Assembly (NCBI RefSeq): GCF_025370105.1
Contig: NZ_JANQBK010000001.1
Location: 558,001 to 622,000 of the forward strand
Direction of reading: 5' to 3'
Length of the DNA stretch: 64,000 nucleotides
Source: Sphingomonas hylomeconis
Lineage (GTDB): Bacteria > Pseudomonadota > Alphaproteobacteria > Sphingomonadales > Sphingomonadaceae
Of this stretch, positions 44,507 through 54,702 are shown one piece after another. Position numbers and translations under genes: made by a program. Numbering within the stretch: the first letter of the stretch is position 1; each line of letters starts with the position of its first letter. The notes below the pieces were generated by a model that saw nothing but the letters and a program-made list of their open reading frames with translations, did no database searches and was not told the origin of the DNA.

Positions 44507-44613
44507 CCCCTCCCGTTTGCGGGAGGGGCCGGGGGAGGGGCTGCCCTCCCTCATTGACGTTCGCTTTGGCGGACATGCCCTCCCCGAGCCCCTCCCGCGA
44601 GCGGGAGGGGAGG
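44507..44613. repeat. Palindromic repeat, family C
   Basis: Arms CCCCTCCCGTTTGCGGGAGG and CCCCTCCCGCGAGCGGGAGG with GGGGGAGGGG paired to CCCTCCCC in the middle. The right arm ends GGGGAGGAG, placed 9 nt before the ATG at 44623, where it serves as the likely ribosome-binding site. Confidence 0.9.
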
Positions 44614-44622
44614 AGTTTTGAT

Positions 44623-45435
44623 ATGGTTTCCCATTCCGGTTTGATGACGGTCATGGACCGCGCCGCGCGCAAGGCGGGGCCGCGGCTGCGTCGTGACTTT
44701 AACGAGGTTCAGCAGCTGCAGGTCAGCCGCAAGGGGCCGGCCGACTTCGTGACGATGGCCGATCAGCGCGCCGAGCAGACCTTGTTCGAGGAACTGAGCC
44801 ATGGCCGCCCTGATTGGGGCTTCCTGATGGAAGAGCGCGGCGAAGTGGCCGGCGATCCGAACAAGCCGCGCTTCATCGTCGATCCGCTCGATGGCACGTC
44901 GAACTTCCTGCACGGCATTCCGCATTTCGCGATCTCGATCGCGGTCGAGGAGACGCTGGCCAACGGCAAGCGCGAGGTGACCGCGGCCCTGGTCTATCAG
45001 CCGCTGACCGACGAAAGCTTCTGGGCCGAAAAGGGCAAGGGCGCCTGGGTCCAGTCCGAGCGGCTGCGCGTCTCGGCGCGGCGCGACATGGGCGATGCGC
45101 TGATCGCGACGGGCATTCCCTTCCTCGGCCACGGCAATTTCGGCCAGTGGAGCCGGATCTTCGGGGCGATCGCACCGGAAGTGGCCGGGATCCGGCGCTT
45201 CGGCGCGGCGTCGCTCGATCTCGCCTGGGTCGCGGCGGGGCGGTTCGACGGTTTCTGGGAATCGGATCTCAAGGCGTGGGACGTCGCCGCGGGGATCCTG
45301 CTGATCAAGGAAGCCGGCGGGTTCGTCACCGACTATCGCGGCGGCGACCAGATGATCGCGCGCAAGGAAGTGCTGGCGGCGAACGACGTGCTGCAATCCA
45401 AGATGCACAAGCTGGTGGCGAACGCGCTGCGGTAA
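44623..45435 (+). CDS. suhB: Inositol monophosphatase family protein
   Basis: A 270-residue Mg-dependent phosphatase. Metal ligands are seen in EERGE, DPLDGTSNFLHG (residues about 87-98) and ESDLKAWDVAAG, the three signature motifs of inositol-1-phosphatase/SuhB enzymes. In proteobacteria members dephosphorylate inositol or related sugar phosphates, and SuhB also acts in rRNA antitermination. Which applies here is unknown, so the symbol is by family. The start at 44623 is set by the GGGGAGGAG within the repeat. Confidence 0.85.
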   Translation: MVSHSGLMTVMDRAARKAGPRLRRDFNEVQQLQVSRKGPADFVTMADQRAEQTLFEELSHGRPDWGFLMEERGEVAGDPNKPRFIVDPLDGTSNFLHGIPHFAISIAVEETLANGKREVTAALVYQPLTDESFWAEKGKGAWVQSERLRVSARRDMGDALIATGIPFLGHGNFGQWSRIFGAIAPEVAGIRRFGAASLDLAWVAAGRFDGFWESDLKAWDVAAGILLIKEAGGFVTDYRGGDQMIARKEVLAANDVLQSKMHKLVANALR

Positions 45436-45442
45436 GGTCGTT

Positions 45443-45580
45443 CCTCCCCGGTGCGGGGAGGTGACGCGCGTAACGCGACGGAGGGGGTGGGCCAGCAACG
45501 CTACCGGTGCGCTGCCGGCCCGCCCCCTCCACCACCCGGCTGAAGTAGCCGGGCGGTCCCCCTCCCCGTGCCGGGGAGGA
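45443..45580. repeat. Palindromic repeat, family D
   Basis: Outer arms TCCTCCCCGGTGCGGGGAGG and CTCCCCGTGCCGGGGAGGA, with GGGGGTGGGCC and GCCCGCCCCCTCCACC segments plus GCCGGCCC within. It matches the copy at 23189-23312 and lies between suhB and the nuo promoter region. Confidence 0.9.
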
Positions 45581-45585
45581 TAAGA

Positions 45586-45605
45586 GTTGCGAGTCATTCT
45601 CATGC
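45586..45605. promoter_or_regulatory. Candidate Fur box
   Basis: GTTGCGAGTCATTCTCATGC lies 70 nt before nuoA. It resembles the alphaproteobacterial Fur-box form TTGCGAATNATTCTCAT with few mismatches. Complex I holds many Fe-S clusters, so iron control is reasonable, but only the sequence resemblance supports it. No convincing -35/-10 pair could be assigned in this gap. Confidence 0.4.
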
Positions 45606-45675
45606 CCCCAAGCCTTGCCCGGTCCGGGCCATCGGCCTAAAGCCCCAGCTTCCACTTCGCACATGCGAGATAGCC

Positions 45676-46050
45676 TTGGTCGACCTGTCGCAATACCTTC
45701 CGATTCTGCTGTTCCTGGGTGTCGCCCTGATACTGTCCAGCGTGTTCGTGTTCCTGCCGATGATCGTGTCGCGCGCGACCGGCAGCCACCAGCCGACGGC
45801 GGAAAAGCTCACCGAATATGAATGCGGCTTCCCCGCGTTCGAGGACAGCCGCAGCCAGTTCGACGTGCGTTTCTATCTCGTCGCGATCCTGTTCATCATC
45901 TTCGATCTCGAGGCGGCGTTCCTATATCCCTGGGCGGTGAGCGTGTTCACGCTCGGCTGGACGGCGTGGTTCTCGATGATGATCTTCATTGCCGAACTGG
46001 CGCTCGGCCTTGTCTATGCCTGGAAGAAGGGAGCGCTCGAATGGGAGTAG
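45676..46050 (+). CDS. nuoA: NADH-quinone oxidoreductase subunit A
   Basis: A 124-residue membrane subunit with three hydrophobic segments. [21 protein letters not shown] and [12 protein letters not shown] are diagnostic. The start is a TTG ([12 protein letters not shown]); the frame runs upstream to 45568 with no conserved sequence. It is the first gene of the complex I operon and overlaps nuoB by 10 nt. Confidence 0.92.
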   Translation: MVDLSQYLPILLFLGVALILSSVFVFLPMIVSRATGSHQPTAEKLTEYECGFPAFEDSRSQFDVRFYLVAILFIIFDLEAAFLYPWAVSVFTLGWTAWFSMMIFIAELALGLVYAWKKGALEWE

Positions 46051-46595
46051 AACTCACGCATCCGACGGCGCCCGTCGCTGCCGGCACCGGCACGTTGCCC
46101 GACGTCGCGTTTCTCAACGACATCAACGGCGAGCTCAACGACAAGGGCTTCCTGGTCACCTCCACCGAGGAGCTGTTCCAATGGGCCCGCACCGGCTCGC
46201 TGTGGTGGATGACCTTCGGGCTCGCGTGCTGCGCGGTCGAGATGATCCACGTCAACATGCCGCGCTACGATCTCGAGCGCTTCGGCGCTGCGCCGCGCGC
46301 CAGCCCGCGCCAGTCGGACGTGATGATCGTCGCCGGCACGTTGTGCAACAAGATGGCCCCGGCGCTACGCAAGGTCTACGACCAGATGTCGGAGCCGAAA
46401 TACGTCATCTCGATGGGCAGCTGCGCCAATGGCGGCGGCTATTACCATTATAGCTACAGCGTCGTGCGCGGCTGCGACCGGATCGTGCCGGTCGACATCT
46501 ACGTGCCGGGCTGCCCGCCGACCGCGGAAGCGTTGCTGTATGGCATCATGCAGCTGCAGCGGAAGATCCGCCGCATCGGGACGATTGAACGGTGA
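46041..46595 (+). CDS. nuoB: NADH-quinone oxidoreductase subunit B
   Basis: A 184-residue hydrophilic subunit that binds the N2 [4Fe-4S] cluster next to the quinone site. The cysteines are seen in [17 protein letters not shown] and VPGCPPTAE. The ATG overlaps nuoA, and the stop overlaps the nuoC GTG. It would sit at the junction of the peripheral arm and membrane arm of complex I. Confidence 0.95.
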   Translation: MGVELTHPTAPVAAGTGTLPDVAFLNDINGELNDKGFLVTSTEELFQWARTGSLWWMTFGLACCAVEMIHVNMPRYDLERFGAAPRASPRQSDVMIVAGTLCNKMAPALRKVYDQMSEPKYVISMGSCANGGGYYHYSYSVVRGCDRIVPVDIYVPGCPPTAEALLYGIMQLQRKIRRIGTIER

Positions 46596-47419
46596 GGGCG
46601 CCGGCACCTGCGTACACCGCCAATGATGGCGTGATCGACGCCGCCGCTGTGGCGCTCGGCGGCAGCCTGCTGTCGTCGCTCGACGCGGTTGGCGAGGTCG
46701 CGCTGACGGTCGATCGCGACAGCCTGGTCGCGACGATGATCGCGCTGCGCGACACGCCCGGCCTCGAATATCAGCAGCTGATGGAAATCGCCGGTGTCGA
46801 TTATCCCGAGCGCGCCGATCGCTTCGAAGTGGTCTATTGCCTGCTCAGCCTGACGCGCAACCATCGCATCCGTGTCCACGTGCAGACCGACGAAGAGAAG
46901 CCGGTACCGTCGGTGACGGGCATCTGGCCGGTCGCCGGCTGGCTCGAGCGTGAAGTGTACGACATGTACGGCGTGCTGTTCTCGGGCAATCCCGACCTGC
47001 GCCGCATCCTCACCGATTACGGCTTTCGCGGCCATCCGCAGCGCAAGGATTTCCCGCTCTCCGGGTTCGTCGAGCTACGCTATTCGGAAGAGGCCAAGCG
47101 CGTCGTGTACGAGCCGGTCAAGCTGGCGCAGGATTTCCGCACGTTCGATTTCGAATCGCCGTGGGAAGGCGCCCAATATACGCTGCCGGGTGACGAGAAG
47201 GCATCTTTGCCGGAAGCCAAGGGCGCACCGACTCCGCTGAAGGCGGACGAGATCGTCAAGGCAGACGCGGCCAAGAGCGAGGCGAAGGGACCCGCGGGCG
47301 ATCCGAAGACGACCGATACGCCGGCGCAGACCGGCGCCGGCAAGGCGGGACCCGATGAAGGGCCGAAGCCCGCCGACCCAGACGTCAACCCGACGCCCGG
47401 CAAGGGACAGAACCAGTGA
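46592..47419 (+). CDS. nuoC: NADH-quinone oxidoreductase subunit C, with extended C-terminal tail
   Basis: A 275-residue subunit of the peripheral arm. The conserved part ([32 protein letters not shown], the YTLPGDE end) fills about 200 residues. The remaining 70 are a low-complexity tail rich in Lys, Pro, Ala, Glu and Gly. Such tails are seen in some alphaproteobacterial NuoC. It starts with a GTG overlapping the nuoB stop, and its stop overlaps the nuoD GTG. Confidence 0.93.
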   Translation: MRAPAPAYTANDGVIDAAAVALGGSLLSSLDAVGEVALTVDRDSLVATMIALRDTPGLEYQQLMEIAGVDYPERADRFEVVYCLLSLTRNHRIRVHVQTDEEKPVPSVTGIWPVAGWLEREVYDMYGVLFSGNPDLRRILTDYGFRGHPQRKDFPLSGFVELRYSEEAKRVVYEPVKLAQDFRTFDFESPWEGAQYTLPGDEKASLPEAKGAPTPLKADEIVKADAAKSEAKGPAGDPKTTDTPAQTGAGKAGPDEGPKPADPDVNPTPGKGQNQ

Positions 47420-48651
47420 GCGATCATCTCGAAGCCGTGCTCGGCGAGCGCGATGCCGCCGACCCCACCGTGGGCGACGTGGAAATCCAGAACTACACGA
47501 TCAACTTCGGCCCGCAGCATCCTGCCGCGCACGGCGTGTTGCGGCTGGTGATGGAGCTGGACGGCGAGATCGTCGAGCGCGTCGATCCGCATGTCGGGCT
47601 GCTGCATCGCGGCACCGAGAAGCTGATCGAATACAAGACCTATATGCAGGCGCTGCCCTATTTCGATCGGCTCGATTACTGCTCGCCGATGTGCATGGAG
47701 CATACCTATGTGTTGGCAGTCGAGAAATTGCTCGATCTCGAAGTGCCGCTGCGTGCGCAATATCTCCGCGTGTTCTTCGCCGAGCTGACGCGGATCATGA
47801 ACCATATGCTGAACCTCGGGTCGCATGTGATGGACGTCGGCGCGATGACGCCGAACCTGTGGCTGTTCGAGCTGCGCGAAGACACGATGGGCTTCTACGA
47901 ACGCGCCAGCGGTGCGCGCATGCATGCGGCCTATTTCCGGCCCGGCGGCGTGCACCAGGACGTGCCGTTGAAGCTGCTCGCCGATATCGGCGACTGGCTC
48001 GACACGCGCCTGCCGCGGCTGTTCGACGATGCGATCAGCCTTGTCGCCGACAACCGCATCTTCAAGCAGCGCAACGTGGATATCGGCGTGGTCAGCCGCG
48101 ACGACGCGATCAAGTGGGGCTTTTCGGGGCCGATGATCCGCGGTTCGGGCCTTGCCTGGGATCTGCGCAAGTCGCAGCCTTATGACGCCTATGCCCGGGT
48201 CAATTTCGACGTGCCGGTCGGCACGCGGGGCGACTGCTATGACCGGTTCATGGTGCGCGTCGAGGAAGTGAAGCAGTCGGCGCGGATCATGAAGCAGTGC
48301 CTCAACGACATGCCCGACGGCCCGATCTCGAGCCTCGATCGCAAGGTCGTGCCGCCCAAGCGCGGCGAGATGAAGCGTTCGATGGAAGCGCTGATCCATC
48401 ACTTCAAGCTGTACACCGAGGGCTTCCACGTGCCCGCGGGCGATGTCTATGTCGCGACCGAGAGCCCCAAGGGCGAGTTCGGCGTGTATCTCGTCGCCGA
48501 CGGCTCGAACAAGCCGTACCGCTGCAAGATCCGCCCGACCGCGTTCAGCCATTTGCAGGCGATGGACTTCATGCTGAAGGGCCACATGCTGGCGGATGCG
48601 ACGGCCGTGCTGGGCGCGATGGATATCGTGTTCGGGGAGTGCGACCGGTGA
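47416..48651 (+). CDS. nuoD: NADH-quinone oxidoreductase subunit D
   Basis: A 411-residue subunit forming the quinone-binding pocket with Nuo[56 protein letters not shown] and the C-terminal DIVFGECDR are conserved. The start is a GTG in overlap with the nuoC stop. It is followed, before nuoE, by a small coiled-coil gene whose GTG overlaps the nuoD stop. Confidence 0.95.
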   Translation: MSDHLEAVLGERDAADPTVGDVEIQNYTINFGPQHPAAHGVLRLVMELDGEIVERVDPHVGLLHRGTEKLIEYKTYMQALPYFDRLDYCSPMCMEHTYVLAVEKLLDLEVPLRAQYLRVFFAELTRIMNHMLNLGSHVMDVGAMTPNLWLFELREDTMGFYERASGARMHAAYFRPGGVHQDVPLKLLADIGDWLDTRLPRLFDDAISLVADNRIFKQRNVDIGVVSRDDAIKWGFSGPMIRGSGLAWDLRKSQPYDAYARVNFDVPVGTRGDCYDRFMVRVEEVKQSARIMKQCLNDMPDGPISSLDRKVVPPKRGEMKRSMEALIHHFKLYTEGFHVPAGDVYVATESPKGEFGVYLVADGSNKPYRCKIRPTAFSHLQAMDFMLKGHMLADATAVLGAMDIVFGECDR

Positions 48652-48875
48652 CGGACGAGGTCGGCAACCTGATCCTGGAGCGCCTGCGGCGCATGGACCA
48701 GGTGCTGCAGGATATTCGTGGCGATGTTCAGGACCTGAAGATTCGCATGATGGCGGTTGAGGAAGGATTGGTGAGTGTCCAGACGAGCATCGTCGGCCTC
48801 AATTCCCGCATGGACCGGTTTGACGAGCGCCTCTCCCGGCTCGAGCGCCGCCTTGATCTTACGGATGCACGTTAA
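48648..48875 (+). CDS. Small coiled-coil protein inserted between nuoD and nuoE
   Basis: A 75-residue protein (starting [20 protein letters not shown]) made almost wholly of heptad-like repeats rich in Leu, Ile, Val, Arg, Asp and Glu, ending [15 protein letters not shown]. It starts at a GTG overlapping the nuoD stop, and its TAA overlaps the nuoE ATG by one base, so it is locked into the operon. NuoD and NuoE are usually adjacent. It may be an assembly or stability factor, or an unrelated passenger of the common coiled-coil type. No family is recognised beyond coiled coil. Confidence 0.75.
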   Translation: MTDEVGNLILERLRRMDQVLQDIRGDVQDLKIRMMAVEEGLVSVQTSIVGLNSRMDRFDERLSRLERRLDLTDAR

Positions 48876-49543
48876 TGGCTGAAGCACCTCAAATCCCCGA
48901 CGAAGCCGAGACCCGCGCGCGCTGGGGCGCGTTCGCGTGGACCGACGACAACCAGAAGAAGGCGAACGAGATTCTCGGCCGCTATCCCAAGGGGCGCGAG
49001 CAATCCGCGTCGCTGCCGCTGCTCGACCTGGCGCAGCGCCAAGTTGGCGCCGAAACGCAGACGCAGGGCTGGTTGCCGGTGCCGGTGATCGAGTTCGTCG
49101 CGCGCATCATCGGCGTGCCGTACATGCGCGTGTACGAGGTCGCGACCTTCTACACGATGTTCAACATGGCGCCGGTCGGCCGCTATCACGTGCAGGTGTG
49201 CGGCACGACGCCGTGTCTGCTCGCCGGCTCCGACGACGTGATGGCGGCGTGCAAAAATCGTGGGCTGATCAAGGGCGCGACCACGCCCGACGGCCTGTTC
49301 ACGCTGACCGAAGTCGAATGCCTCGGCACCTGCGCCAATGCGCCGATGGTGCAGATCAACGACGACAATTTCGAGGATCTCGATTACGATCGCACCACCG
49401 TGATCCTCGAGGCGCTGGCCGCAGGACAGGTGCCGACGCCGGGTTCGACGATCGGGCGCAAGTCGAGCGAGCCGGCCGGCGGGCCGGTGGCCTTGAAGGC
49501 GATGGTCGACGAGAACCATGACTATCGGGGGGAGTGGGCGTGA
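48875..49543 (+). CDS. nuoE: NADH-quinone oxidoreductase subunit E
   Basis: A 222-residue thioredoxin-fold subunit binding the N1a [2Fe-2S] cluster. The four cysteines are in VCGTTPCLLAGS and ECLGTCANAPM. YEVATFYTMFNMAPVGRYHV is also conserved. A C-terminal extension of about 45 residues (TIGRKSSEPAGGPVALKAMV and so on) exceeds E. coli NuoE (166 aa). It acts in the NADH-dehydrogenase module with NuoF. Confidence 0.94.
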   Translation: MAEAPQIPDEAETRARWGAFAWTDDNQKKANEILGRYPKGREQSASLPLLDLAQRQVGAETQTQGWLPVPVIEFVARIIGVPYMRVYEVATFYTMFNMAPVGRYHVQVCGTTPCLLAGSDDVMAACKNRGLIKGATTPDGLFTLTEVECLGTCANAPMVQINDDNFEDLDYDRTTVILEALAAGQVPTPGSTIGRKSSEPAGGPVALKAMVDENHDYRGEWA

Positions 49544-49704
49544 CCAAGATTACGCTCATCACCATCCTGGCGATCATCGGCGCGATCGTCGTGCTCGGCT
49601 GGGTGCTGAAAATCAGTTTCAAGCTGCTTGGCCTGGCGATCGGCGCGGCGATCGTCATCGCCGTGCTGGCCGGTGGCCAGAAGCTCCTGGGAGGCGGCAA
49701 GTAG
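49540..49704 (+). CDS. Small membrane protein between nuoE and nuoF
   Basis: A 54-residue protein starting at a GTG that overlaps the nuoE stop and ending in a TAG directly abutting the nuoF ATG. It has a hydrophobic N-terminal stretch (ITLITILAIIGAIVVLGWVL) and another (LLGLAIGAAIVIAVLAGG), so one or two membrane helices, then GQKLLGGGK. Its exact fit between two nuo genes supports a real gene. Function and family are unknown. Confidence 0.65.
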   Translation: MTKITLITILAIIGAIVVLGWVLKISFKLLGLAIGAAIVIAVLAGGQKLLGGGK

Positions 49705-51009
49705 ATGCTCGCTGATAAAGATCGTATCTTCACCAACGTCTATGGGTTCCAGCCGTGGAACCTGAAGGCGGCCATGGCGCGTGGCGATTGGGACAAGACC
49801 AAGGACCTGATGGTGCTGGGTCAGGACGGCATCATCGACAAGGTGAAGGCATCGGGCTTGCGCGGGCGCGGTGGCGCCGGCTTCCCGACCGGCATGAAGT
49901 GGAGCTTCATGCCCAAGGAGCCCAAGGCCGATCGGCCGAACTTCCTGGTCATCAACGCCGACGAATCCGAGCCGGGCAGTTGCAAGGATCGCGAGATCAT
50001 CCGCCACGATCCGCACAAGCTGATCGAAGGCGCGCTGATCGCCGGGTTCGCGATGCGCGCGCGCGCGGCATACATTTACATCCGCGGCGAATACATCCGC
50101 GAGGCCGAGACGCTGTTCGCGGCCGTGGCCGAGGCATATGACGCCGGGCTGATCGGCAAGAACGCCTGTGGCTCGGGCTATGATTTCGACGTGTTCGTGC
50201 ACCGCGGCGCCGGCGCGTACATTTGCGGCGAAGAGACCGCGATGCTCGAGAGCCTCGAGGGCAAGAAGGGGCAGCCGCGGCTGAAGCCGCCATTCCCGGC
50301 GGGAGCGGGCCTCTATGGCTGCCCGACGACGGTCAACAATGTCGAATCGATCGCGGTGGTGCCGACGATCCTGCGCCGCTCGCCGGAATGGTTCGCGAGC
50401 TTCGGGCGCGAGAAGAACGAAGGCACCAAGCTGTTCCAGATCAGCGGCCATGTGAACAAGCCGTGCGTGATCGAGGAGGCGATGAGCATCTCGTTCCGCG
50501 AGCTGATCGAAGTGCATTGCGGCGGCATCCGCGGCGGCTGGGACAATCTGCTTGCGGTGATCCCAGGTGGCTCCTCGGTGCCGCTGGTGCCGGCCAAGGA
50601 GATCATGGACGCGCCGATGGATTTCGACGGGCTCAAGGCATTGGGCTCGGGCCTCGGCACCGCGGCGGTGATCGTGATGGACAAGTCGACCGACATCGTC
50701 CGGGCGATCAGCCGGCTCAGCTACTTTTACAAGCATGAGAGCTGCGGCCAGTGCACGCCGTGCCGCGAAGGCACCGGCTGGATGTGGCGCGTGATGGAGC
50801 GGATGCGCACCGGCGATGCCGACATCTCCGAGATCGACACGCTGTATCAGGTCACCAAGCAGGTCGAAGGGCATACGATCTGTGCGCTCGGCGATGCCGC
50901 GGCCTGGCCGATCCAGGGGCTGATCAAGCATTTCCGCCCCGAGATGGAGCGGCGGATTACGGAAAAGAATGGCGGCGGGCTCTCGCCGATGATGGAAGCG
51001 GCGGAATAA
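49705..51009 (+). CDS. nuoF: NADH-quinone oxidoreductase subunit F
   Basis: A 434-residue subunit holding the NADH site, FMN and N3 [4Fe-4S]. [20 protein letters not shown] (FMN/NADH loop), [33 protein letters not shown] and the cluster motif [13 protein letters not shown] (about residue 350) with the later [10 protein letters not shown] cysteine are all seen. It follows the small membrane gene without a gap, and its TAA overlaps the nuoG ATG. Confidence 0.96.
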   Translation: MLADKDRIFTNVYGFQPWNLKAAMARGDWDKTKDLMVLGQDGIIDKVKASGLRGRGGAGFPTGMKWSFMPKEPKADRPNFLVINADESEPGSCKDREIIRHDPHKLIEGALIAGFAMRARAAYIYIRGEYIREAETLFAAVAEAYDAGLIGKNACGSGYDFDVFVHRGAGAYICGEETAMLESLEGKKGQPRLKPPFPAGAGLYGCPTTVNNVESIAVVPTILRRSPEWFASFGREKNEGTKLFQISGHVNKPCVIEEAMSISFRELIEVHCGGIRGGWDNLLAVIPGGSSVPLVPAKEIMDAPMDFDGLKALGSGLGTAAVIVMDKSTDIVRAISRLSYFYKHESCGQCTPCREGTGWMWRVMERMRTGDADISEIDTLYQVTKQVEGHTICALGDAAAWPIQGLIKHFRPEMERRITEKNGGGLSPMMEAAE

Positions 51010-53012
51010 TGCCCAAGCTCAAAGTAGACGGCGTCGAGGTCGAAGTGCCTGCCGGTGCCACCGTGCTGCAGGCGTGCGAGATCGCCGGCAAGGAAATCCC
51101 GCGTTTCTGCTATCACGAGCGGCTCAGCATCGCCGGCAATTGCCGGATGTGCCTGGTCGAGGTGAAGCCCGGACCGCCCAAGCCGCAGGCGTCGTGCGCG
51201 CTGCCGGCGGCGGACAATCAGGAAGTGTTCACCAATTCGCCGATGGTGAAGAATGCGCGCGAAGGCGTGATGGAATTCCTGCTGATCAACCATCCGCTGG
51301 ATTGCCCGATCTGCGACCAGGGCGGCGAATGCGATCTGCAGGACCAGTCGGTCGCCTACGGCCGTGGCCAGTCGCGCTATGACGAGAACAAGCGCGCGGT
51401 CACCGAGAAATATATGGGCCCGATCGTCAAGACGGTGATGACGCGGTGCATCCAGTGCACGCGCTGCATCCGTTTTGCGGAGGAAGTCGCCGGCGTCGAG
51501 GAGATCGGCGCGATCGGGCGCGGCGAGGACATGCAGATCACGTCCTATCTCGAAGGCGCGGTGACCAGCGAATTGTCCGGCAACGTCGTCGATCTGTGCC
51601 CGGTCGGCGCGCTGACGAGCAAGCCGTACGCGTTCGAAGCGCGCCCGTGGGAGCTCAAGAAGACGCTGACGATCGACGTGATGGACGCGGTCGGCACCAA
51701 CATCCGGCTCGACAGCCGCGGTCGCCAGGTGCTGCGCGCGCTCCCCGTGATCAACGAGGACGTCAACGAGGAATGGGCCAGCGACAAGACGCGGCATGCG
51801 GTTGACGGCCTGGTGCGCGGGCGGCTCGACACGCCCTATGTGCGGGTGGGCGGCAAGCTGCAGAAGGCGAGCTGGGACGATGCATTCCGCGCGATCGCTG
51901 CGGTCGATGCCGGTGACAGCGTCGCTGCGGTGCATGGCGACCTGGTCGATTGCGAGACGCTGTTTGCAGCCAAGACGCTGCTCGCCGCAATGGGCTCGAC
52001 GCTGATCGAAGGGCGGCAGACCGGGATGGCGTATGACGCCACCTCGATGGCGGCGGTCAATTTCAACACCACGATCGCCGGCACCGAAGACGCCGATGTG
52101 ATCCTGCTGGTCGGCACCAATCTGCGCTGGGAAGCGCCTTTGGTGAACACGCGGGTGCGCAAGGCGATCAAGAAGGGGGCCAAGGTCTTCGCGATCGGGC
52201 CGGAGACGGACCTGACCTACCGCGTCGACTGGCTCGGCGACGATCTGGCGCTGCTCGGCGATCTGCCGCAGGCGGTGCGCGAGGCGTTCGACGGCGCCGC
52301 CACGCCGATGGTGATCGTCGGCGGCGCGGCGCTCAAGGGCGGCCACGGCGCGGCGCTGGCGCTGGCCGGCTCGCTGAACCTGGTGCGCGACGGCTGGAAC
52401 GGCTTCAACGTGGTGCACATGGCGGCATCGCGCATGGGCGGGCTGATGCTCGGCTGGGCGCAGCCGGGCGGGATCGCCGATCTTGCCGCGGCCAAGCCGA
52501 AACTCGCTTTCTTCCTCGGCGCGGACGAGCTGGATTACGGCGCGTTCGCTGACAGCTTCAAAGTCTATGTCGGGCATCACGGCGATGCCGGTGCGCGGCA
52601 TGCCGACGTGATCCTGCCGGGCGCCAGCTATGCCGAGAAATCCGGCACCTGGGTCAATCTCGAAGGGCGTGTCCAGCGCGGGGAGCGCGCGGTGTTCCCG
52701 CCGGGCGATGCGCGTGAGGACTGGACGATCTTCCGTGCGCTGTCGGCCGTGCTAGGCAAGACGCTGCCGTTCGACACGATCGACGAACTGCGCGCCGGCA
52801 TGGGCGCGGCGGTGCCGGAGCTCGGCAGCCTCGGGCTGAAAACGTTCGCCTGGAACCCGCCGACGCTCGACGCGACGGCGAAGGGCACGATCGCCGGCTA
52901 TCCGATCAAGGACTTCTACCTGACCAACGCGATCTGCCGGGCGAGCCCGACCATGCAGCGCTGTTCGGCTGAACTGGTCCATGGCCAGGAATTCGCGGAG
53001 GCCGCGGAATGA
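51009..53012 (+). CDS. nuoG: NADH-quinone oxidoreductase subunit G
   Basis: A 667-residue iron-sulfur subunit, the largest of the peripheral arm. The N-terminal [2Fe-2S] domain has [15 protein letters not shown] and CALP; then [18 protein letters not shown] and [13 protein letters not shown] for the [4Fe-4S] clusters, followed by a molybdopterin-oxidoreductase-like domain without cofactor. It is shorter than E. coli NuoG (about 900), the normal form in alphaproteobacteria and mitochondria. The stop overlaps the nuoH start as ATGA. Confidence 0.95.
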   Translation: MPKLKVDGVEVEVPAGATVLQACEIAGKEIPRFCYHERLSIAGNCRMCLVEVKPGPPKPQASCALPAADNQEVFTNSPMVKNAREGVMEFLLINHPLDCPICDQGGECDLQDQSVAYGRGQSRYDENKRAVTEKYMGPIVKTVMTRCIQCTRCIRFAEEVAGVEEIGAIGRGEDMQITSYLEGAVTSELSGNVVDLCPVGALTSKPYAFEARPWELKKTLTIDVMDAVGTNIRLDSRGRQVLRALPVINEDVNEEWASDKTRHAVDGLVRGRLDTPYVRVGGKLQKASWDDAFRAIAAVDAGDSVAAVHGDLVDCETLFAAKTLLAAMGSTLIEGRQTGMAYDATSMAAVNFNTTIAGTEDADVILLVGTNLRWEAPLVNTRVRKAIKKGAKVFAIGPETDLTYRVDWLGDDLALLGDLPQAVREAFDGAATPMVIVGGAALKGGHGAALALAGSLNLVRDGWNGFNVVHMAASRMGGLMLGWAQPGGIADLAAAKPKLAFFLGADELDYGAFADSFKVYVGHHGDAGARHADVILPGASYAEKSGTWVNLEGRVQRGERAVFPPGDAREDWTIFRALSAVLGKTLPFDTIDELRAGMGAAVPELGSLGLKTFAWNPPTLDATAKGTIAGYPIKDFYLTNAICRASPTMQRCSAELVHGQEFAEAAE

Positions 53013-54187
53013 CCGCCTTCTTCACTTCATACGGCATGGACTACGGCTGGGCCTGGTTCCTCTCGACGATCATCGGCATCCTGGTGATCGCGCTGCCGCT
53101 GATGCTCGCCGTCGCCATGATCATCTATGCCGATCGCAAGATCTGGGCAGCGATGGCGCTGCGCCGCGGCCCCAACGTGGTCGGGCCGTTCGGCCTGCTG
53201 CAGAGCTTCGCCGACGGGCTGAAGGTGTTCCTGCAGGAAACCATCGTGCCGACCGCGGCGAACAAGGGGCTGTTCCTGCTCGCGCCGATCATCACCTTCA
53301 CGGTCGCGCTGATCGTCTGGGCGGTGGTGCCGTTCGGTGTCGGCGTGGTGCTGGCCGACATCAATGTCGGGCTATTGTACGTGCTCGCCGCCTCGTCGCT
53401 CGGCGTGTACGGCATCATCCTGGCGGGCTGGTCGTCCAACTCGAAATATCCGTTCTTCTCGGCGATCCGCGCAGCGGCGCAGATGGTCAGCTACGAAGTC
53501 GCGATCGGCTTCATCCTGATCTCGGTCGTGCTGTGGAGCGGCAGCTTCAACCTGTCGGACATCGTCAACGCGCAGCGCGCGATCTATCCGTGGCTGCCGG
53601 TCAACGGCTTCATCTTCAATCCGCTGCTGTTCCCGATGGCGATCATGTTCTTCATCTCGTCGCTGGCCGAGACGCAGCGCGCGCCGTTCGATCTGACCGA
53701 GGCGGAGAGCGAGCTCGTCGCCGGCTACCAGACCGAATATTCGTCGATGTCGTTCGCTTTGTTCTGGCTCGGCGAGTACGCCAACGTCATCCTGATGTGC
53801 GCGCTGAACGCGATCCTGTTCTGGGGCGGGTATCTTCCGCCGTTCGACTGGGCGCCGCTGTATCTCGTGCCGGGGATCATCTGGCTGTTCGCCAAGATGC
53901 TGTTCTTCTTCTTCCTGTTCAGCTGGGTGAAGGCGACCGTGCCGCGCTATCGTTACGATCAGCTGATGCGGCTGGGCTGGAAGGTGTTCCTGCCGGTGTC
54001 TTTGTTCTGGGTGTTCCTGGTTTCGGGCTTCCTGATGCTGACCCGCGTCGGCACCGAATGCGATGCGTCCGAGCGTGTCTACCTGAAGCAATACGGCACC
54101 GCGACCGCGCTGTATCAGGCGCAGCGTCCTGTTTACCCGACCGACGGCGTGTGCCGTGACAAGGTCCTTTCGGAGAAGCGCCCGTGA
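53009..54187 (+). CDS. nuoH: NADH-quinone oxidoreductase subunit H
   Basis: A 392-residue membrane subunit with about eight helices at the quinone entry. [60 protein letters not shown] and [13 protein letters not shown] are diagnostic. A C-terminal extension after [11 protein letters not shown] (about 45 residues with two cysteines, ending [12 protein letters not shown]) is longer than the usual end of this subunit. The stop overlaps the nuoI GTG. Confidence 0.95.
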   Translation: MTAFFTSYGMDYGWAWFLSTIIGILVIALPLMLAVAMIIYADRKIWAAMALRRGPNVVGPFGLLQSFADGLKVFLQETIVPTAANKGLFLLAPIITFTVALIVWAVVPFGVGVVLADINVGLLYVLAASSLGVYGIILAGWSSNSKYPFFSAIRAAAQMVSYEVAIGFILISVVLWSGSFNLSDIVNAQRAIYPWLPVNGFIFNPLLFPMAIMFFISSLAETQRAPFDLTEAESELVAGYQTEYSSMSFALFWLGEYANVILMCALNAILFWGGYLPPFDWAPLYLVPGIIWLFAKMLFFFFLFSWVKATVPRYRYDQLMRLGWKVFLPVSLFWVFLVSGFLMLTRVGTECDASERVYLKQYGTATALYQAQRPVYPTDGVCRDKVLSEKRP

Positions 54188-54669
54188 GCGTCGCTCAGTA
54201 TATCAAGGCGTTCACGCTGTGGGAGTTCGTCAAGGCGCATGCGCTGACCTTGCGGTACTTCTTCAAGGCGAAGGCAACGATCAACTATCCCTTCGAGAAG
54301 AATCCGATCTCGCCCCGCTTCCGCGGCGAGCATGTGTTGCGGCGCTATCCCAATGGTGAAGAGCGCTGCATCGCGTGCAAATTGTGCGAGGCGGTGTGCC
54401 CGGCGCAGGCGATCACGATCGAGGCCGAGCCGCGCGACGACGGCAGCCGCCGCACGACGCGCTACGATATCGACATGACCAAGTGCATCTTCTGTGGCCT
54501 GTGTCAGGAAGCCTGCCCGGTGGATGCCGTGGTCGAGGGACCGAACTTCGAATATGCGACGGAAACGCGCGAAGAACTGATCTACGACAAGGCCAAGCTG
54601 CTCGCCAATGGCGATCGCTGGGAAAGCGCAATCGCGGCAAACCTTGCCGCCGATGCACCGTACCGTTAA
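54184..54669 (+). CDS. nuoI: NADH-quinone oxidoreductase subunit I
   Basis: A 161-residue subunit carrying the N6a and N6b [4Fe-4S] clusters in two ferredoxin motifs, [15 protein letters not shown] and [15 protein letters not shown]. The N-terminal helix [20 protein letters not shown] contacts the membrane arm. It starts at a GTG. A 33-nt gap separates it from nuoJ, the largest gap inside the operon. Confidence 0.96.
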   Translation: MSVAQYIKAFTLWEFVKAHALTLRYFFKAKATINYPFEKNPISPRFRGEHVLRRYPNGEERCIACKLCEAVCPAQAITIEAEPRDDGSRRTTRYDIDMTKCIFCGLCQEACPVDAVVEGPNFEYATETREELIYDKAKLLANGDRWESAIAANLAADAPYR

Positions 54670-54702
54670 GCGCGCGACAACTTCTAGGGGCACCCTGATT
54701 CC

